A DNA stretch of 64,000 nucleotides, from contig CAJMSE010000004.1 in the NCBI GenBank assembly GCA_905216025.1, positions 62,001 to 126,000 on the forward strand. The letters are read 5' to 3'. This document shows positions 52,449 through 60,743 of this stretch, in pieces; within the stretch, counting starts at the first letter, position 1; each line of letters opens with the position of its first letter. The stretch comes from an uncultured bacterium (lineage in GTDB: Bacteria > Bacteroidota > Bacteroidia > Bacteroidales > Bacteroidaceae). The position numbers and the translations under genes were made by a program. The notes under the pieces are model-generated. The model worked only from the letters and a program-made list of their open reading frames with translations. It had not been told where the DNA came from and searched no databases.

Positions 52449-53281
52449 ACATAATAAAATTAGGAGACTACAACCGCCTCACCGTCGTGAAGTCTGTCGA
52501 CTTCGGACTGTACCTCGACGGGGGAGACGAAGGAGAGATACTGCTGCCCTCACGCTATGTGCCGAAGGGCGCACGCATAGGCGACGAGCTCGACGTTTTC
52601 ATATATCTCGACCAGGACGAGCGCCTCGTCGCCACCACGCAGCAACCTTTTGCAAAGGTCGGCGACTTCGCCTGCCTTGAGGTTTCGTGGATAAACGAGT
52701 ACGGGGCATTCCTCAACTGGGGACTGATGAAAGACCTGTTCTGCCCCTTCCGCGAACAGAAGAAGCGCATGGAGCTGGGCAAGGCGTACATCGTATACGT
52801 CATGGTGGACGAAGACAGCTACCGGATGATGGCCACGGCAAAGGTAGACCGCTATCTCGACACGGCGCGGCCGGAATATAAGCACGGCGACGAGGTGGAC
52901 CTGCTCGTATGGCAGAAGACGGACCTCGGCTTCAAGGTAATCGTGGACAACCGCTTCTCCGGCCTCGTCTACGAAGACCAGATATTCACGCATCTCACCA
53001 CGGGAGACCGCGTGAAGGGATATGTCGACCACATCAGGCAGGACGGGAAGATAGACGTCACCCTGCAACCTACAGGCCGCCGCCATACGGAGGAGTTTGC
53101 CGAGACGCTCTTAGAGTATCTCAAGAAGAACAACGGACACTGCGACCTCGGTGACAAGAGTCCTTCGGAACTTATCGCCGACAGGTTCAAGATTAGCAAG
53201 AAGGCATATAAGAAAGCCGTCGGCGACCTGTACCGACGCCGCCTTATAACGATAGACGACAGCGGGATAACGCTGGTTTAA
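52445..53281 (+). CDS. S1-domain RNA-binding protein, CvfB-like
   Basis: 278 aa. Three S1-like OB folds in series (about 1-65 LGDYNRLTVVKSVDFGLYLD; 70-135 ACLEVSWINEYGAFLNWGLM; 150-210 KTDLGFKVIVDNRFSGLVYE), then a C-terminal winged helix (SKKAYKKAVGDLYRRRLITI). This is the arrangement of the CvfB/YitL family, RNA-binding proteins affecting virulence and stress expression in Gram-positives. Its role in Bacteroidetes is not established. It is coupled to the LolD-type gene by an ATGA overlap and ends just before a 59-bp palindrome. Confidence 0.88.
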   Translation: MNIIKLGDYNRLTVVKSVDFGLYLDGGDEGEILLPSRYVPKGARIGDELDVFIYLDQDERLVATTQQPFAKVGDFACLEVSWINEYGAFLNWGLMKDLFCPFREQKKRMELGKAYIVYVMVDEDSYRMMATAKVDRYLDTARPEYKHGDEVDLLVWQKTDLGFKVIVDNRFSGLVYEDQIFTHLTTGDRVKGYVDHIRQDGKIDVTLQPTGRRHTEEFAETLLEYLKKNNGHCDLGDKSPSELIADRFKISKKAYKKAVGDLYRRRLITIDDSGITLV

Positions 53282-53295
53282 ACGAACGGACATAT

Positions 53296-53354
53296 CACCA
53301 AATTGTAGGGACACATTTTTCGCAAAGCGAAAAATGTGTCCCTACAATTTGGTG
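53296..53354. terminator. 28-bp perfect palindrome with GTAGGGACACATT core
   Basis: CACCAAATTGTAGGGACACA to TTTTTCGC (53296-53323) is the exact reverse complement of 53327-53354, with loop AAA. It sits between two convergent genes (stops at 53281 and 53400) and probably ends transcription in both directions. The core matches the 41-bp inverted repeat at 45546, so it is also a dispersed repeat. Confidence 0.75.
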
Positions 53355-53399
53355 GTTTATATATTCCGATGTAAATGATTAACACCCCACCCCGACGAA

Positions 53400-54197
53400 T
53401 CAGAGGATGCGGCCGCGCAAGCTGAACTTGATGACCGGATAGACGGTCAGATAATCCATGATATCCGATATATCGTTTTTCACTTCCTCATCGAGAGTCT
53501 TATCGAGGTCCACTCCGTCGGCATAGATCGTGGGCTTGCCCTGGAACTGCGCACCAAGCTCGAAGCGGAAACCGAGGCGGTTTTTCGGTATCAGACGACC
53601 GAAACCGAGGCCGAGATACGGGCGGAAACCCTTTACCTTCATGCCTCCACGGATGTCACCGTCCTCGTTGATAGGTATCCTGTACTCGTCGATGTCGATA
53701 CCGAGCTGATGATCCGGGTCAAGATTCGCATAGTCGTTTACTTGTTGAATCAAGTTGTAGGCTTCGTCACTGTGTCCCTTTATCTCTATCAGCTTGTTGC
53801 CGCCGAACGAAAAACCGGCACTGAGGAAGAACGAGCTGGCATTCGGGAACGGATAGAGGTCGAACTTCACGTCTACGTATGTGCGACTGAACGATGCCTC
53901 TGCCTCTACCGGCTGGGTAAGACCGACATAACTGCCGTTGGGCAACTGCACCTCACCCAGCTCATCGGCATCAAAGTCCTGAGTTATCTTGAGCACCTTC
54001 GGCATGATGTTCACGCCCACGCGGGCCGAACACCACTTCGTCAGACTGACCGACGCATCAAGGCCGATACCCTCAGTACCGACGCCGACACCTATACCGA
54101 CACGGTTGCCTACACCATAAAATCCCTCCTTTGTCTGTGCTGAGACAGCCGTGCACGAAAGCAGCAGCACGCCGCAGGCCAATAAAAACTTCTTCAT
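53400..54197 (-). CDS. Outer-membrane beta-barrel protein
   Basis: 265 aa with a signal peptide (MKKFLLACGVLLLSCTAVSAQ). Alternating strands (VGIGVGVGTEGIGLDASVSL; ARVGVNIMPKVLKI; TYVDVKFDLYPFPNASSFFL; RPYLGLGFGRLIP; LGFRFELGAQFQG) suggest an eight- to ten-strand barrel ending in VIKFSLRGRIL. Similar proteins are common in Bacteroidetes and mostly unnamed. It is a single gene with its own promoter. Confidence 0.8.
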   Translation of the reverse strand: MKKFLLACGVLLLSCTAVSAQTKEGFYGVGNRVGIGVGVGTEGIGLDASVSLTKWCSARVGVNIMPKVLKITQDFDADELGEVQLPNGSYVGLTQPVEAEASFSRTYVDVKFDLYPFPNASSFFLSAGFSFGGNKLIEIKGHSDEAYNLIQQVNDYANLDPDHQLGIDIDEYRIPINEDGDIRGGMKVKGFRPYLGLGFGRLIPKNRLGFRFELGAQFQGKPTIYADGVDLDKTLDEEVKNDISDIMDYLTVYPVIKFSLRGRIL

Positions 54198-54232
54198 TGC
54201 TATTGTAATTTGGTTTTAATAACTTTTATTTG

Positions 54233-54265
54233 CAAATATAACACAATTCCCATTGATATGGCAAA
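54233..54265 (-). promoter_or_regulatory. Promoter of the outer-membrane barrel gene
   Basis: On the minus strand TTTG (54262-54265) and TATATTTG (54233-54240) are 21 bp apart, 36 bp upstream of the ATG at 54197. Confidence 0.75.
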
Positions 54266-54367
54266 TTTATTTAAAGAAATGCTAAAACCATGACCAAAAA
54301 CATGCTTATACGCTCACATAGCATACCCATTCGGGCATAAAGACACACCTATTTATATATAAAAGAA

Positions 54368-54419
54368 AGCCGCCCCGCACGTCACGGCCGTGATTATGGC
54401 CTGACGTTGCGGGGCGGCT
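54368..54419 (-). terminator. Terminator of the asnS transcript
   Basis: AGCCGCCCCGCACGTCA pairs with TGACGTTGCGGGGCGGCT with one bulge, and an inner GGCC/GGCC pair extends the stem. On the minus strand it is followed by TTCTTTTATA. It starts 26 bp after the asnS stop. Confidence 0.85.
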
Positions 54420-54444
54420 ATACCTGTATCTATGCGCTTCCGCG

Positions 54445-55839
54445 TCAGAACTCCGCTGTTTTCGGAGTGCGGGGGAAGGGTATTACGTCGCGTATGTTCT
54501 GCATGCCGGTGACGAAGAGGATAAGGCGCTCGAAACCGAGACCGAATCCGCCGTGCGGGCACGTGCCGTACTTGCGGGTGTCGAGATACCACCACATGTC
54601 CTTCATCGGTATCTGGCGCTCCTCAATCTCGGCCATCAGCTTGTCGTAGCTCTCCTCGCGTACGCTGCCGCCGATAATCTCGCCGATCTGCGGGAAGAGC
54701 ACGTCGGTGCCCTGAACGGTACGCCCGTCGTCGTTTATCTTCATGTAGAAAGCCTTTATCGCCTTCGGATAGTCGGTCATGATGACCGGCTTCTTGAAGT
54801 ATTCCTCCACGAGATAGCGCTCATGCTCGCTGGCAAGGTCCATGCCCCAGCTTACGGGGAACTCGAACTTGCGGCCGTTGGCAACGGCTTCCTCAAGGAT
54901 ACGGATACCCTCGGTATAGGGAAGACGCTCGAAAGAGCCGGCCACGACAGACTTCAGGCGCTCGATTAGCGTCTTGTCTATCATCTTGTTGAGGAACTCA
55001 AGGTCGTCCTGACAGTTGTCAAGAGCCCACTGCACGCAGTACTTGATGAAGTCTTCCTCAAGGTCCATGAGGCCGTTGAGGTCGATGAACGCCACCTCGG
55101 GCTCTATCATCCAGAACTCGGCAAGGTGACGTGGCGTGTTGCTGTTCTCCGCGCGGAAGGTCGGGCCGAAGGTGTAGATTGCTCCGAGAGCCGTGGCTCC
55201 CAGCTCGCCCTCAAGCTGTCCGCTGACGGTGAGCGACGCCTGCTTGCCGAAGAAGTCGTCGTCGTAGATTATCTTGCCCTCATCGTCCTTCTTGAGGTCG
55301 TAGAGGTTCTTCGTCGTCACCTGGAACATCTGGCCCGCGCCCTCGCAGTCGCTGGCCGTGATGAGCGGCGTGTGGAAGTAGAAGAAGCCATGCTCGTGGA
55401 AATAACGGTGGATGGCGATGGCCATGTTGTGGCGGATGCGCATCACCGCGCCGAACGTATTGGTACGCAGACGCATGTGGGCGTGCTGCCGCATATACTC
55501 GAAGCTCTGGCCCTTCTTCTGCATCGGATAGTCGCTGCCACAGGTGCCGTAAAGCTCCAGGCCGGTGCACTGTATCTCGACGGTCTGGCCCGCGCCCTGA
55601 CTCTCGACGAGCACGCCGGTGGCGCTGATGCAGGAACCGGTGGTAATCTGCTTGAGCAGCTTCTCGTCAAACTTGGCAGGGTCTGCCACCACCTGCACAT
55701 TCTTTATCGTAGAACCGTCATTGAGGGCGATAAAGTCTACCGCCTTACTGCTGCGGTGGGTACGCACCCACCCCTTCACGTTGACAACGGCACCGAAGTC
55801 GGTACGTTTCAGTACGTCAACAACTTTTGTTCTTTTCAT
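54445..55839 (-). CDS. asnS: Asparaginyl-tRNA synthetase
   Basis: 464 aa, cytoplasmic class IIb synthetase. An N-terminal OB fold (VVNVKGWVRTHRSSKAVDFI) binds the anticodon. Motif 1 is in the RIRHNMAIAIHRYFHEHGF region, motif 2 is FRAENSNTPRHLAEFWMIEP, and motif 3 is GGFGLGFERLILFVTG. The Asn- rather than Asp-type is supported by overall length and EFWMIEPEVAF. It starts 17 bp after the stop of the pseudouridine synthase gene, probably one transcript. A strong hairpin terminator follows. Confidence 0.96.
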   Translation of the reverse strand: MKRTKVVDVLKRTDFGAVVNVKGWVRTHRSSKAVDFIALNDGSTIKNVQVVADPAKFDEKLLKQITTGSCISATGVLVESQGAGQTVEIQCTGLELYGTCGSDYPMQKKGQSFEYMRQHAHMRLRTNTFGAVMRIRHNMAIAIHRYFHEHGFFYFHTPLITASDCEGAGQMFQVTTKNLYDLKKDDEGKIIYDDDFFGKQASLTVSGQLEGELGATALGAIYTFGPTFRAENSNTPRHLAEFWMIEPEVAFIDLNGLMDLEEDFIKYCVQWALDNCQDDLEFLNKMIDKTLIERLKSVVAGSFERLPYTEGIRILEEAVANGRKFEFPVSWGMDLASEHERYLVEEYFKKPVIMTDYPKAIKAFYMKINDDGRTVQGTDVLFPQIGEIIGGSVREESYDKLMAEIEERQIPMKDMWWYLDTRKYGTCPHGGFGLGFERLILFVTGMQNIRDVIPFPRTPKTAEF

Positions 55840-55856
55840 TGCTAATAGTTTATTTG

Positions 55857-57368
55857 TTACTCATAAGCACCCATGCGCAGCCTGTCCACTTCCTCCTCGG
55901 TGAGGTAGCGCCAGTCGCCGCGGCGCAGGTTCTTCTTCGTCAGGCCGGCAAAGAGCACGCGGTCGAGCTTTGTCACCTTGTAGCCGAGGCTCTCGAAGAT
56001 ACGGCGCACGATGCGGTTCTTGCCGCTGTGAATCTCTATTCCCACCTGTTTCTTGTCCACGGCGTCGGCATATTCCACGGCGTCGGCCTTTATCTCGCCG
56101 TCGTCGAGCATGATGCCGTCGCGTATCTGCTGAAGGTCGTGGGCTGTGACGTTCTTGTCGAGGTATACGTGATATACCTTCTTCTTGAGGAACTTCGGAT
56201 GGGTCAGCTTGCTGGCCAAGTCACCGTCGTTGGTGAGCAGGAGCACGCCCGTAGTGTTGCGGTCAAGGCGTCCCACAGGGTAGATGCGCTCTGAGCATGC
56301 GTCCTTGACAAGGTCCATCACGGTCTTTCGCTGCTGCGGGTCATCGCTCGTGGTGACGTGGTCCTTCGGCTTGTTGAGCAGCACATACACCTTCTTCTCT
56401 AACGACACGGGCTGATCGTGGAACACGATGTTGTCCGTGCGCAGCACCTTGGTGCCGAGCTCAGTCACCACCTCGCCGTTCACCGTCACAACACCGGCCT
56501 GTATGAACTCGTCGGCCTCGCGGCGGCTGCACACTCCGGCATTGGCCAAAAACTTGTTCAGACGTATCGGCTCGTTGGGATCGTAGTGTTCTTCCTTATA
56601 TTCGATGCGCTTCTTATGGCTGTACTTTGCGTTCGGGTCGTAGTCGGCAGTGCGCTGACGGTATCCGCCGCGCTGCTGGCCGTAGCCGCCACGGTTGTTG
56701 TATCCGCCGCGGTTGTTGTATCCGTTGTTGTTATAGCGCGGGCGATACTGCTGGTATTCTCCCTGCTCGCCTTCACCGCCGCCATTATTGTAGCGCGGAC
56801 GGTAACCCTGGCGCTGCTGGCCGTAGCCCTCGCCGTTACCGCCGTTGTTATAGCGCGGACGGTAGCCCTGGCGCTGCTGGCCGTAACCCTCGCCGTTGCC
56901 GCCGTTGTTATAGCGCGGACGGTAACCCTGGCGGTCCTGTCCGTAGCCGCCCTGTTCGCCGTCGCCGCCCTGCGCACCGTTATTGTAGCGCGGACGGTAG
57001 CCCTGACGGTCCTGACCGTAGCCGCCACGGCTGTTACCATAGCTGTTGCGTGACTGATAGCCGCCCTCGCCGTTGTTGTTATAGCGCGGGCGGTACGGGC
57101 GCTGCGGGTTGCTCTGGAGTCCGGCTCCGAAGCCTTCGGGACGGAAGCCGCCCTCGTCGTTGCTGCTGTTGCCGCCATAGCGTGAATAGTTGTTGACGCG
57201 CTCAGAACCGTAAGGTCTGGGCTGGCGGATGCGCGGGCGCGGTGAACGTCCTGCACTGCGATAGTTCTGATAACCGTCCTGAGCGTCGGATGAACGGTAA
57301 CCTTCACGGCCGCCGGCCTTCTGCTCGGTGGACATCTCTTCTTGTCTCTTGTCGTTTTCTAATTCCAT
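55857..57368 (-). CDS. RluB/RsuA-type pseudouridine synthase with repetitive N-terminus
   Basis: 503 aa. The first about 255 residues are Gly/Asn/Tyr/Arg/Gln-rich and repetitive (YGQQRQGYRPRYNNGGNGE recurs), resembling RGG-type RNA-binding disorder. An S4 domain follows (PIRLNKFLANAGVCSRREAD), then the catalytic domain with YPVGRLDRNTTGVLLLTNDG (catalytic Asp in RLD) and GKNRIVRRIFESLGY. It modifies uridine in 23S or 16S rRNA; the exact site cannot be told. Enzymes of this kind in E. coli have about 230-290 residues, so the N-terminal half is an addition, common in some form in Bacteroidetes. It is 71 bp from purB and upstream of asnS. Confidence 0.92.
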   Translation of the reverse strand: MELENDKRQEEMSTEQKAGGREGYRSSDAQDGYQNYRSAGRSPRPRIRQPRPYGSERVNNYSRYGGNSSNDEGGFRPEGFGAGLQSNPQRPYRPRYNNNGEGGYQSRNSYGNSRGGYGQDRQGYRPRYNNGAQGGDGEQGGYGQDRQGYRPRYNNGGNGEGYGQQRQGYRPRYNNGGNGEGYGQQRQGYRPRYNNGGGEGEQGEYQQYRPRYNNNGYNNRGGYNNRGGYGQQRGGYRQRTADYDPNAKYSHKKRIEYKEEHYDPNEPIRLNKFLANAGVCSRREADEFIQAGVVTVNGEVVTELGTKVLRTDNIVFHDQPVSLEKKVYVLLNKPKDHVTTSDDPQQRKTVMDLVKDACSERIYPVGRLDRNTTGVLLLTNDGDLASKLTHPKFLKKKVYHVYLDKNVTAHDLQQIRDGIMLDDGEIKADAVEYADAVDKKQVGIEIHSGKNRIVRRIFESLGYKVTKLDRVLFAGLTKKNLRRGDWRYLTEEEVDRLRMGAYE

Positions 57369-57439
57369 TTCCTTTATTTATTAATGATGTGTACGGCCTC
57401 ACGGCCTGAAATTATTGGTTAATATCTCTGTCTCTGATT

Positions 57440-58786
57440 TCAGATTCCTGTATAAGTATGTGGGGTTATGGCCATCAGCTCGGCCTTGACGCTGTCGCTG
57501 ACATCCAGTCCGGCGATGAAGCGGTGTATCGTCTCCTCCGTCATCTTCTCATTGGTGCGGGTGAGGGCCTTGAGAGCCTCGTACGGATGGGGATAGGCCT
57601 CGCGACGGAGTATCGTCTGTATGGCCTCGGCCACCACGGCCCACGTGCCGTCGAGGTCGGCGCTTATCTTCTCTTCGTTGAGTATCAGCTTGCGCAGGCC
57701 CTTGAGGGTGCTCTGCAGTGCTATCATGGCGTGCCCCATGGGGACGCCTACATTGCGCAGCACAGTCGAGTCGGTGAGGTCGCGCTGGAGGCGGCTGACG
57801 GGCAGCTTCTGTGCCAGGAACTGCAGCACGGCGTTGGCGATGCCGAGGTTGCCCTCGCTGTTCTCGAAGTCTATCGGGTTCACCTTATGCGGCATGGCGC
57901 TCGAGCCGACTTCTCCTGCCTTTATCTTCTGCTTGAAATATTCCATGGAGATATACATCCAGAAGTCGCGGTCGAGATCTATTATGATGGTGTTGATGCG
58001 GCGCATGGCGTCGAACAGCGCGCCCATGAAGTCGTAGTTGCTTATCTGGGTGGTATACTGCTCGCGGCTCAGGCCGAGCTTCCCGCTGACAAAGCTGTTG
58101 CCGAAGCTGCGCCAGTCGTACTGCGGATATGCCACGTGGTGTGCGTTGAAGTTACCTGTCGCACCGCCGAACTTGGCCGTCACGGGCACACTCCGGAGTG
58201 AGGCGAGCTGCTGCTCCAAGCGGTAGACGTATACCATCACTTCCTTGCCGAGGCGTGTGGGCGATGCGGGCTGTCCGTGGGTCTTGGCCAGCATGGAAAC
58301 ATCTTTCCACTCTTCGGCATATTCGCGCAGCTGGGATATAAGCTCCTCCACGGCAGGGCAGTAGACCTCATCCATGGCTTCCTTGATGGAAAGCGGCACG
58401 CTCGTATTGTTTATATCCTGCGAGGTCAGTCCGAAATGGATGAACTCCTTGAACGAATCGAGACCGCCGATGGCATCGAACTGCTCCTTTATGAAGTATT
58501 CAACGGCCTTGACATCATGGTTAGTGACTTTCTCTATATCTTTCACACGCTGCGCGTCTGCCTCCGTGAAGTTGCGGTATATGTCACGCAGGCGGCCGAA
58601 CAGGGCCTTGTCGAAGGCTTCAAGCTGCGGCAGGGGAAGCTCGCAGAGGGTGATGAAATACTCTATCTCCACGCGGACACGGTAACGGATGAGGGCATAT
58701 TCAGAGAAATAATCTGCCAGCGGCTCCGTCTTGCCTCTATATCGGCCATCGATGGGCGATATGGCTGTCAACAAACTTAAATCCAT
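57440..58786 (-). CDS. purB: Adenylosuccinate lyase
   Basis: 448 aa, cytoplasmic; it cleaves SAICAR and adenylosuccinate in purine synthesis. The fumarase-superfamily signature GSSAMPHKVNPIDFENSEG carries the flexible loop with the catalytic Ser. SPIDGRYRGKTEPLADYFSE is the usual start, and LTSQDINNTSVPL and AKTHGQPASPTRLGKE hold active-site residues. Its length is normal. It has its own promoter and probably leads the purB-rluB-asnS transcript. Confidence 0.96.
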   Translation of the reverse strand: MDLSLLTAISPIDGRYRGKTEPLADYFSEYALIRYRVRVEIEYFITLCELPLPQLEAFDKALFGRLRDIYRNFTEADAQRVKDIEKVTNHDVKAVEYFIKEQFDAIGGLDSFKEFIHFGLTSQDINNTSVPLSIKEAMDEVYCPAVEELISQLREYAEEWKDVSMLAKTHGQPASPTRLGKEVMVYVYRLEQQLASLRSVPVTAKFGGATGNFNAHHVAYPQYDWRSFGNSFVSGKLGLSREQYTTQISNYDFMGALFDAMRRINTIIIDLDRDFWMYISMEYFKQKIKAGEVGSSAMPHKVNPIDFENSEGNLGIANAVLQFLAQKLPVSRLQRDLTDSTVLRNVGVPMGHAMIALQSTLKGLRKLILNEEKISADLDGTWAVVAEAIQTILRREAYPHPYEALKALTRTNEKMTEETIHRFIAGLDVSDSVKAELMAITPHTYTGI

Positions 58787-58815
58787 ATACTTGCTATAAA
58801 ATACGGTTTAGAGCG

Positions 58816-58849
58816 CAAAGTTAATCATTAAATTCGATTTAACTGCAAA
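58816..58849 (-). promoter_or_regulatory. purB promoter
   Basis: On the minus strand TTTG (58846-58849) and TAACTTTG (58816-58823) are 22 bp apart, 30 bp upstream of the purB ATG. Confidence 0.75.
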
Positions 58850-58898
58850 ACTTCACATTAAAGTTAGCACGAAAATCAAGTATTACCGGTTAATGGCC

Positions 58899-58964
58899 GG
58901 CAGGCAAGAAATATCTGCCGGGCTGACACCGGATATCCTTCAGGCTGACAAGAGATATCTATAA
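58899..58964. repeat. 22-bp period array (array D)
   Basis: Three adjacent 22-mers start at 58899, 58921 and 58943 and share GGCNGNCA and ATATC at fixed places; a weaker fourth (TTGTCACCTGG) follows. The unit is unrelated to the other arrays but has the same period. The rest of 58787-59123 holds the purB promoter and CCCAT/TCC-rich low-complexity DNA, with no gene. Confidence 0.65.
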
Positions 58965-59123
58965 TGATTGTCACCTGGCACCGGTGACGCTCCGGGCGCA
59001 AGCCGTTCACCCATCCACTCCCATCGCTCCCACACCTTCCATCAGCCTAATATCCCCTAAACTCCTATCTCAGGCCATGCATCAACCACTCTCCGGCCCC
59101 GCGCCCGCACCAGAAGCACACAA

Positions 59124-59164
59124 CAAAAAAAAATCCCGCAGGTCTCTTGAAGACTTGCGGGATT
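59124..59164 (-). terminator. Terminator after tRNA-Val
   Basis: The stem AATCCCGCAAGTCT/GAGACCTGCGGGATT (59132-59164, minus strand) is followed by a run of T. It begins 5 bp after the tRNA 3' end. Confidence 0.9.
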
Positions 59165-59169
59165 CTCCG

Positions 59170-59244
59170 TGGGCGCTGAGGGATTCGAACCCCCGACCCT
59201 CTGCTTGTAAGGCAGATGCTCTAAACCAGCTGAGCTAAGCGCCC
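59170..59244 (-). tRNA. tRNA-Val (anticodon TAC)
   Basis: A full cloverleaf is visible. Acceptor GGGCGCT pairs with AGCGCCC (discriminator A at 59170), the D-arm is GCTCAGCTGGTTTAGAGC, the anticodon stem TCTGC/GCAGA has loop CTTACAA (anticodon TAC, reading GUA), and the T-arm holds GGTTCGAATCC. The CCA end is not encoded. Confidence 0.97.
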
Positions 59245-59264
59245 TTACTTATCGTAAGCGGTTG

Positions 59265-59296
59265 CAAAGGTAGTGACTTTATTTCAAACCGCCAAA
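59265..59296 (-). promoter_or_regulatory. tRNA-Val promoter
   Basis: On the minus strand TTTG (59293-59296) and TACCTTTG (59265-59272) are 20 bp apart, about 20 bp upstream of the tRNA 5' end. Confidence 0.75.
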
Positions 59297-59345
59297 CATT
59301 TCTCGATATTTTTTTCGTTTTCGCTCAAAAAAAAGGCGAAAAAGA

Positions 59346-59375
59346 AAAGCGGCGAAGCTCACGCTCCACCGCTTT
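59346..59375 (-). terminator. Terminator of the OmpA-family gene
   Basis: A 13-bp stem (AAAGCGG...CCGCTTT with G-T pairs inside, loop GTGA) lies 30 bp after the stop at 59405 and is followed on the minus strand by TTCTTTTTCGCC. Confidence 0.85.
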
Positions 59376-59404
59376 CCATTCTAAAAACTGTTTTTATGAT
59401 TCAT

Positions 59405-60568
59405 TTATTTCAATGCCACAGTAGCGCGACGGTTGTAAGAAACCGGTGACAGTGTGTTAACACCACCTGCTGCCACAACCTCGATGTTGTCGCGGTTAAC
59501 GCCCATCTTAACGAGTTCGTTTGCAACAGTCTCTGCACGCTTCTGGCTGAGCTTCTGGTTGAAGCCTGCGCTACCAGTCTTGCTGTCTGCATAGCCAGTA
59601 ACGACAATCTTAGAACCGTTTGTCTTTGCAACCTCAACGAGGTCCTTAACGTTCTGCAGATCCTTTCTTGAAGCAATCTTAGACTTGCCGATGTTGAAGA
59701 ATACTGATACCGGAGCAGCAACGATTTCCTTAACGGTTGTCTGCTGTGTAGCGGGCTTCTGAGCCTCGTTCAGCATTGTCTTCAGCTTAGCATTCTCGTT
59801 CTGAGAGTCTGCGAGCTGTGCGTTGAGGGCATCGATCTGTCCCTGTGAGAGAGCGCGGATAGCGTCAACGTCCGGAGTCTTGTTCCACTTAGCCTTGCCG
59901 AGGTTGTATGTAACACCGACCTCAACCGAGAACTGATGATCCTTGTTCTTGAGCTTGTTGATGCCGCCCTTTGAAGAACCGCCCTCTGCGATGCCGCTGA
60001 AGTCAGGCTCATAGATGCCGTAACCCAACTCGAGGTTGAGGGCAACCTTGTTGCTCAGACGGAATGTGTTGAGGATACCGGCATTGAGGCCCATTGCGTA
60101 CTTGTCATAGCTCATGTTGCGGGCTACGCCACCGCCGATATAAGGAATGAAGTTCCAAACACGTGTCTCGCTGTAACCACAGAACATGTTGCTGAGGTTG
60201 AAGAGAACCTGCTCGTTAAGAGTCCAATACTTGTTAGCGTTGTCTTTCTTTACATCACTTGCTACCGTACGGCCCCAAACACCGTTGAACTTCGTACGGA
60301 GACCGAGACCCGGAGTGAACCACTTACCTACGGCAACAGAGAAGCCAAGGTTGTTGCGGAATCCCTTGAAGGGGCTCTTCGACAGACCCATGCCTACTTC
60401 CTCGTTGCAGTAGAAAGCAGAACCGGCAAGGTTAGCCTGAACGAACCAATTACTCCAGAATGAGTTTGTAGAGACACTATATTTCTCTGTCGGTACAGTC
60501 TCATTCTCCTGAGCCATGGTGGCTGCAGAAACGCCGGCGAAAGCCAGCACCATTAATAACTTTTTCAT
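59405..60568 (-). CDS. OmpA-family outer-membrane protein
   Basis: 387 aa with a signal peptide (MKKLLMVLAFAGVSAATMAQ). An N-terminal eight-strand-type barrel (about 30-230, FSVAVGKWFTPGLGLRTKF; FIPYIGGGVARNM; FSVEVGVTYNLG) is joined by a short coiled segment (QIDALNAQLADSQNENAKL) to an OmpA C-terminal peptidoglycan-binding domain (about 285-387: VFFNIGKSKIASRKDL, VTGYADSKTGSAGFNQKLSQ, KRAETVANEL). It links the outer membrane to the wall. Codon use is very clean, as expected for an abundant protein. It is monocistronic with promoter and terminator. Confidence 0.95.
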   Translation of the reverse strand: MKKLLMVLAFAGVSAATMAQENETVPTEKYSVSTNSFWSNWFVQANLAGSAFYCNEEVGMGLSKSPFKGFRNNLGFSVAVGKWFTPGLGLRTKFNGVWGRTVASDVKKDNANKYWTLNEQVLFNLSNMFCGYSETRVWNFIPYIGGGVARNMSYDKYAMGLNAGILNTFRLSNKVALNLELGYGIYEPDFSGIAEGGSSKGGINKLKNKDHQFSVEVGVTYNLGKAKWNKTPDVDAIRALSQGQIDALNAQLADSQNENAKLKTMLNEAQKPATQQTTVKEIVAAPVSVFFNIGKSKIASRKDLQNVKDLVEVAKTNGSKIVVTGYADSKTGSAGFNQKLSQKRAETVANELVKMGVNRDNIEVVAAGGVNTLSPVSYNRRATVALK

Positions 60569-60618
60569 ACCTATACTAAATTATGTTTAAACTATATGCA
60601 CTTTTACCATTCGTCGTG

Positions 60619-60649
60619 CAAAAATATACATTTATTTTTTAACGGGCAA
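60619..60649 (-). promoter_or_regulatory. Promoter of the OmpA-family gene
   Basis: On the minus strand TTG (60647-60649) and TATTTTTG (60619-60626) are 20 bp apart, about 50 bp upstream of the ATG. The surrounding DNA is very AT-rich, as in strong promoters. Confidence 0.7.
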
Positions 60650-60743
60650 CTAATTATAAAGAAAAATTACGCTTTTCTTTTTTTTTATGGCTTTATTACT
60701 AATATTTTCAACCAAATGACCGCATTATGTCAATTATTTCACA

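Noticed and set aside
53296..53354. Insertion-sequence end
   Set aside because: The palindrome is perfect but no transposase gene or target duplication is visible. The position between convergent stops fits a terminator or REP-type repeat better.
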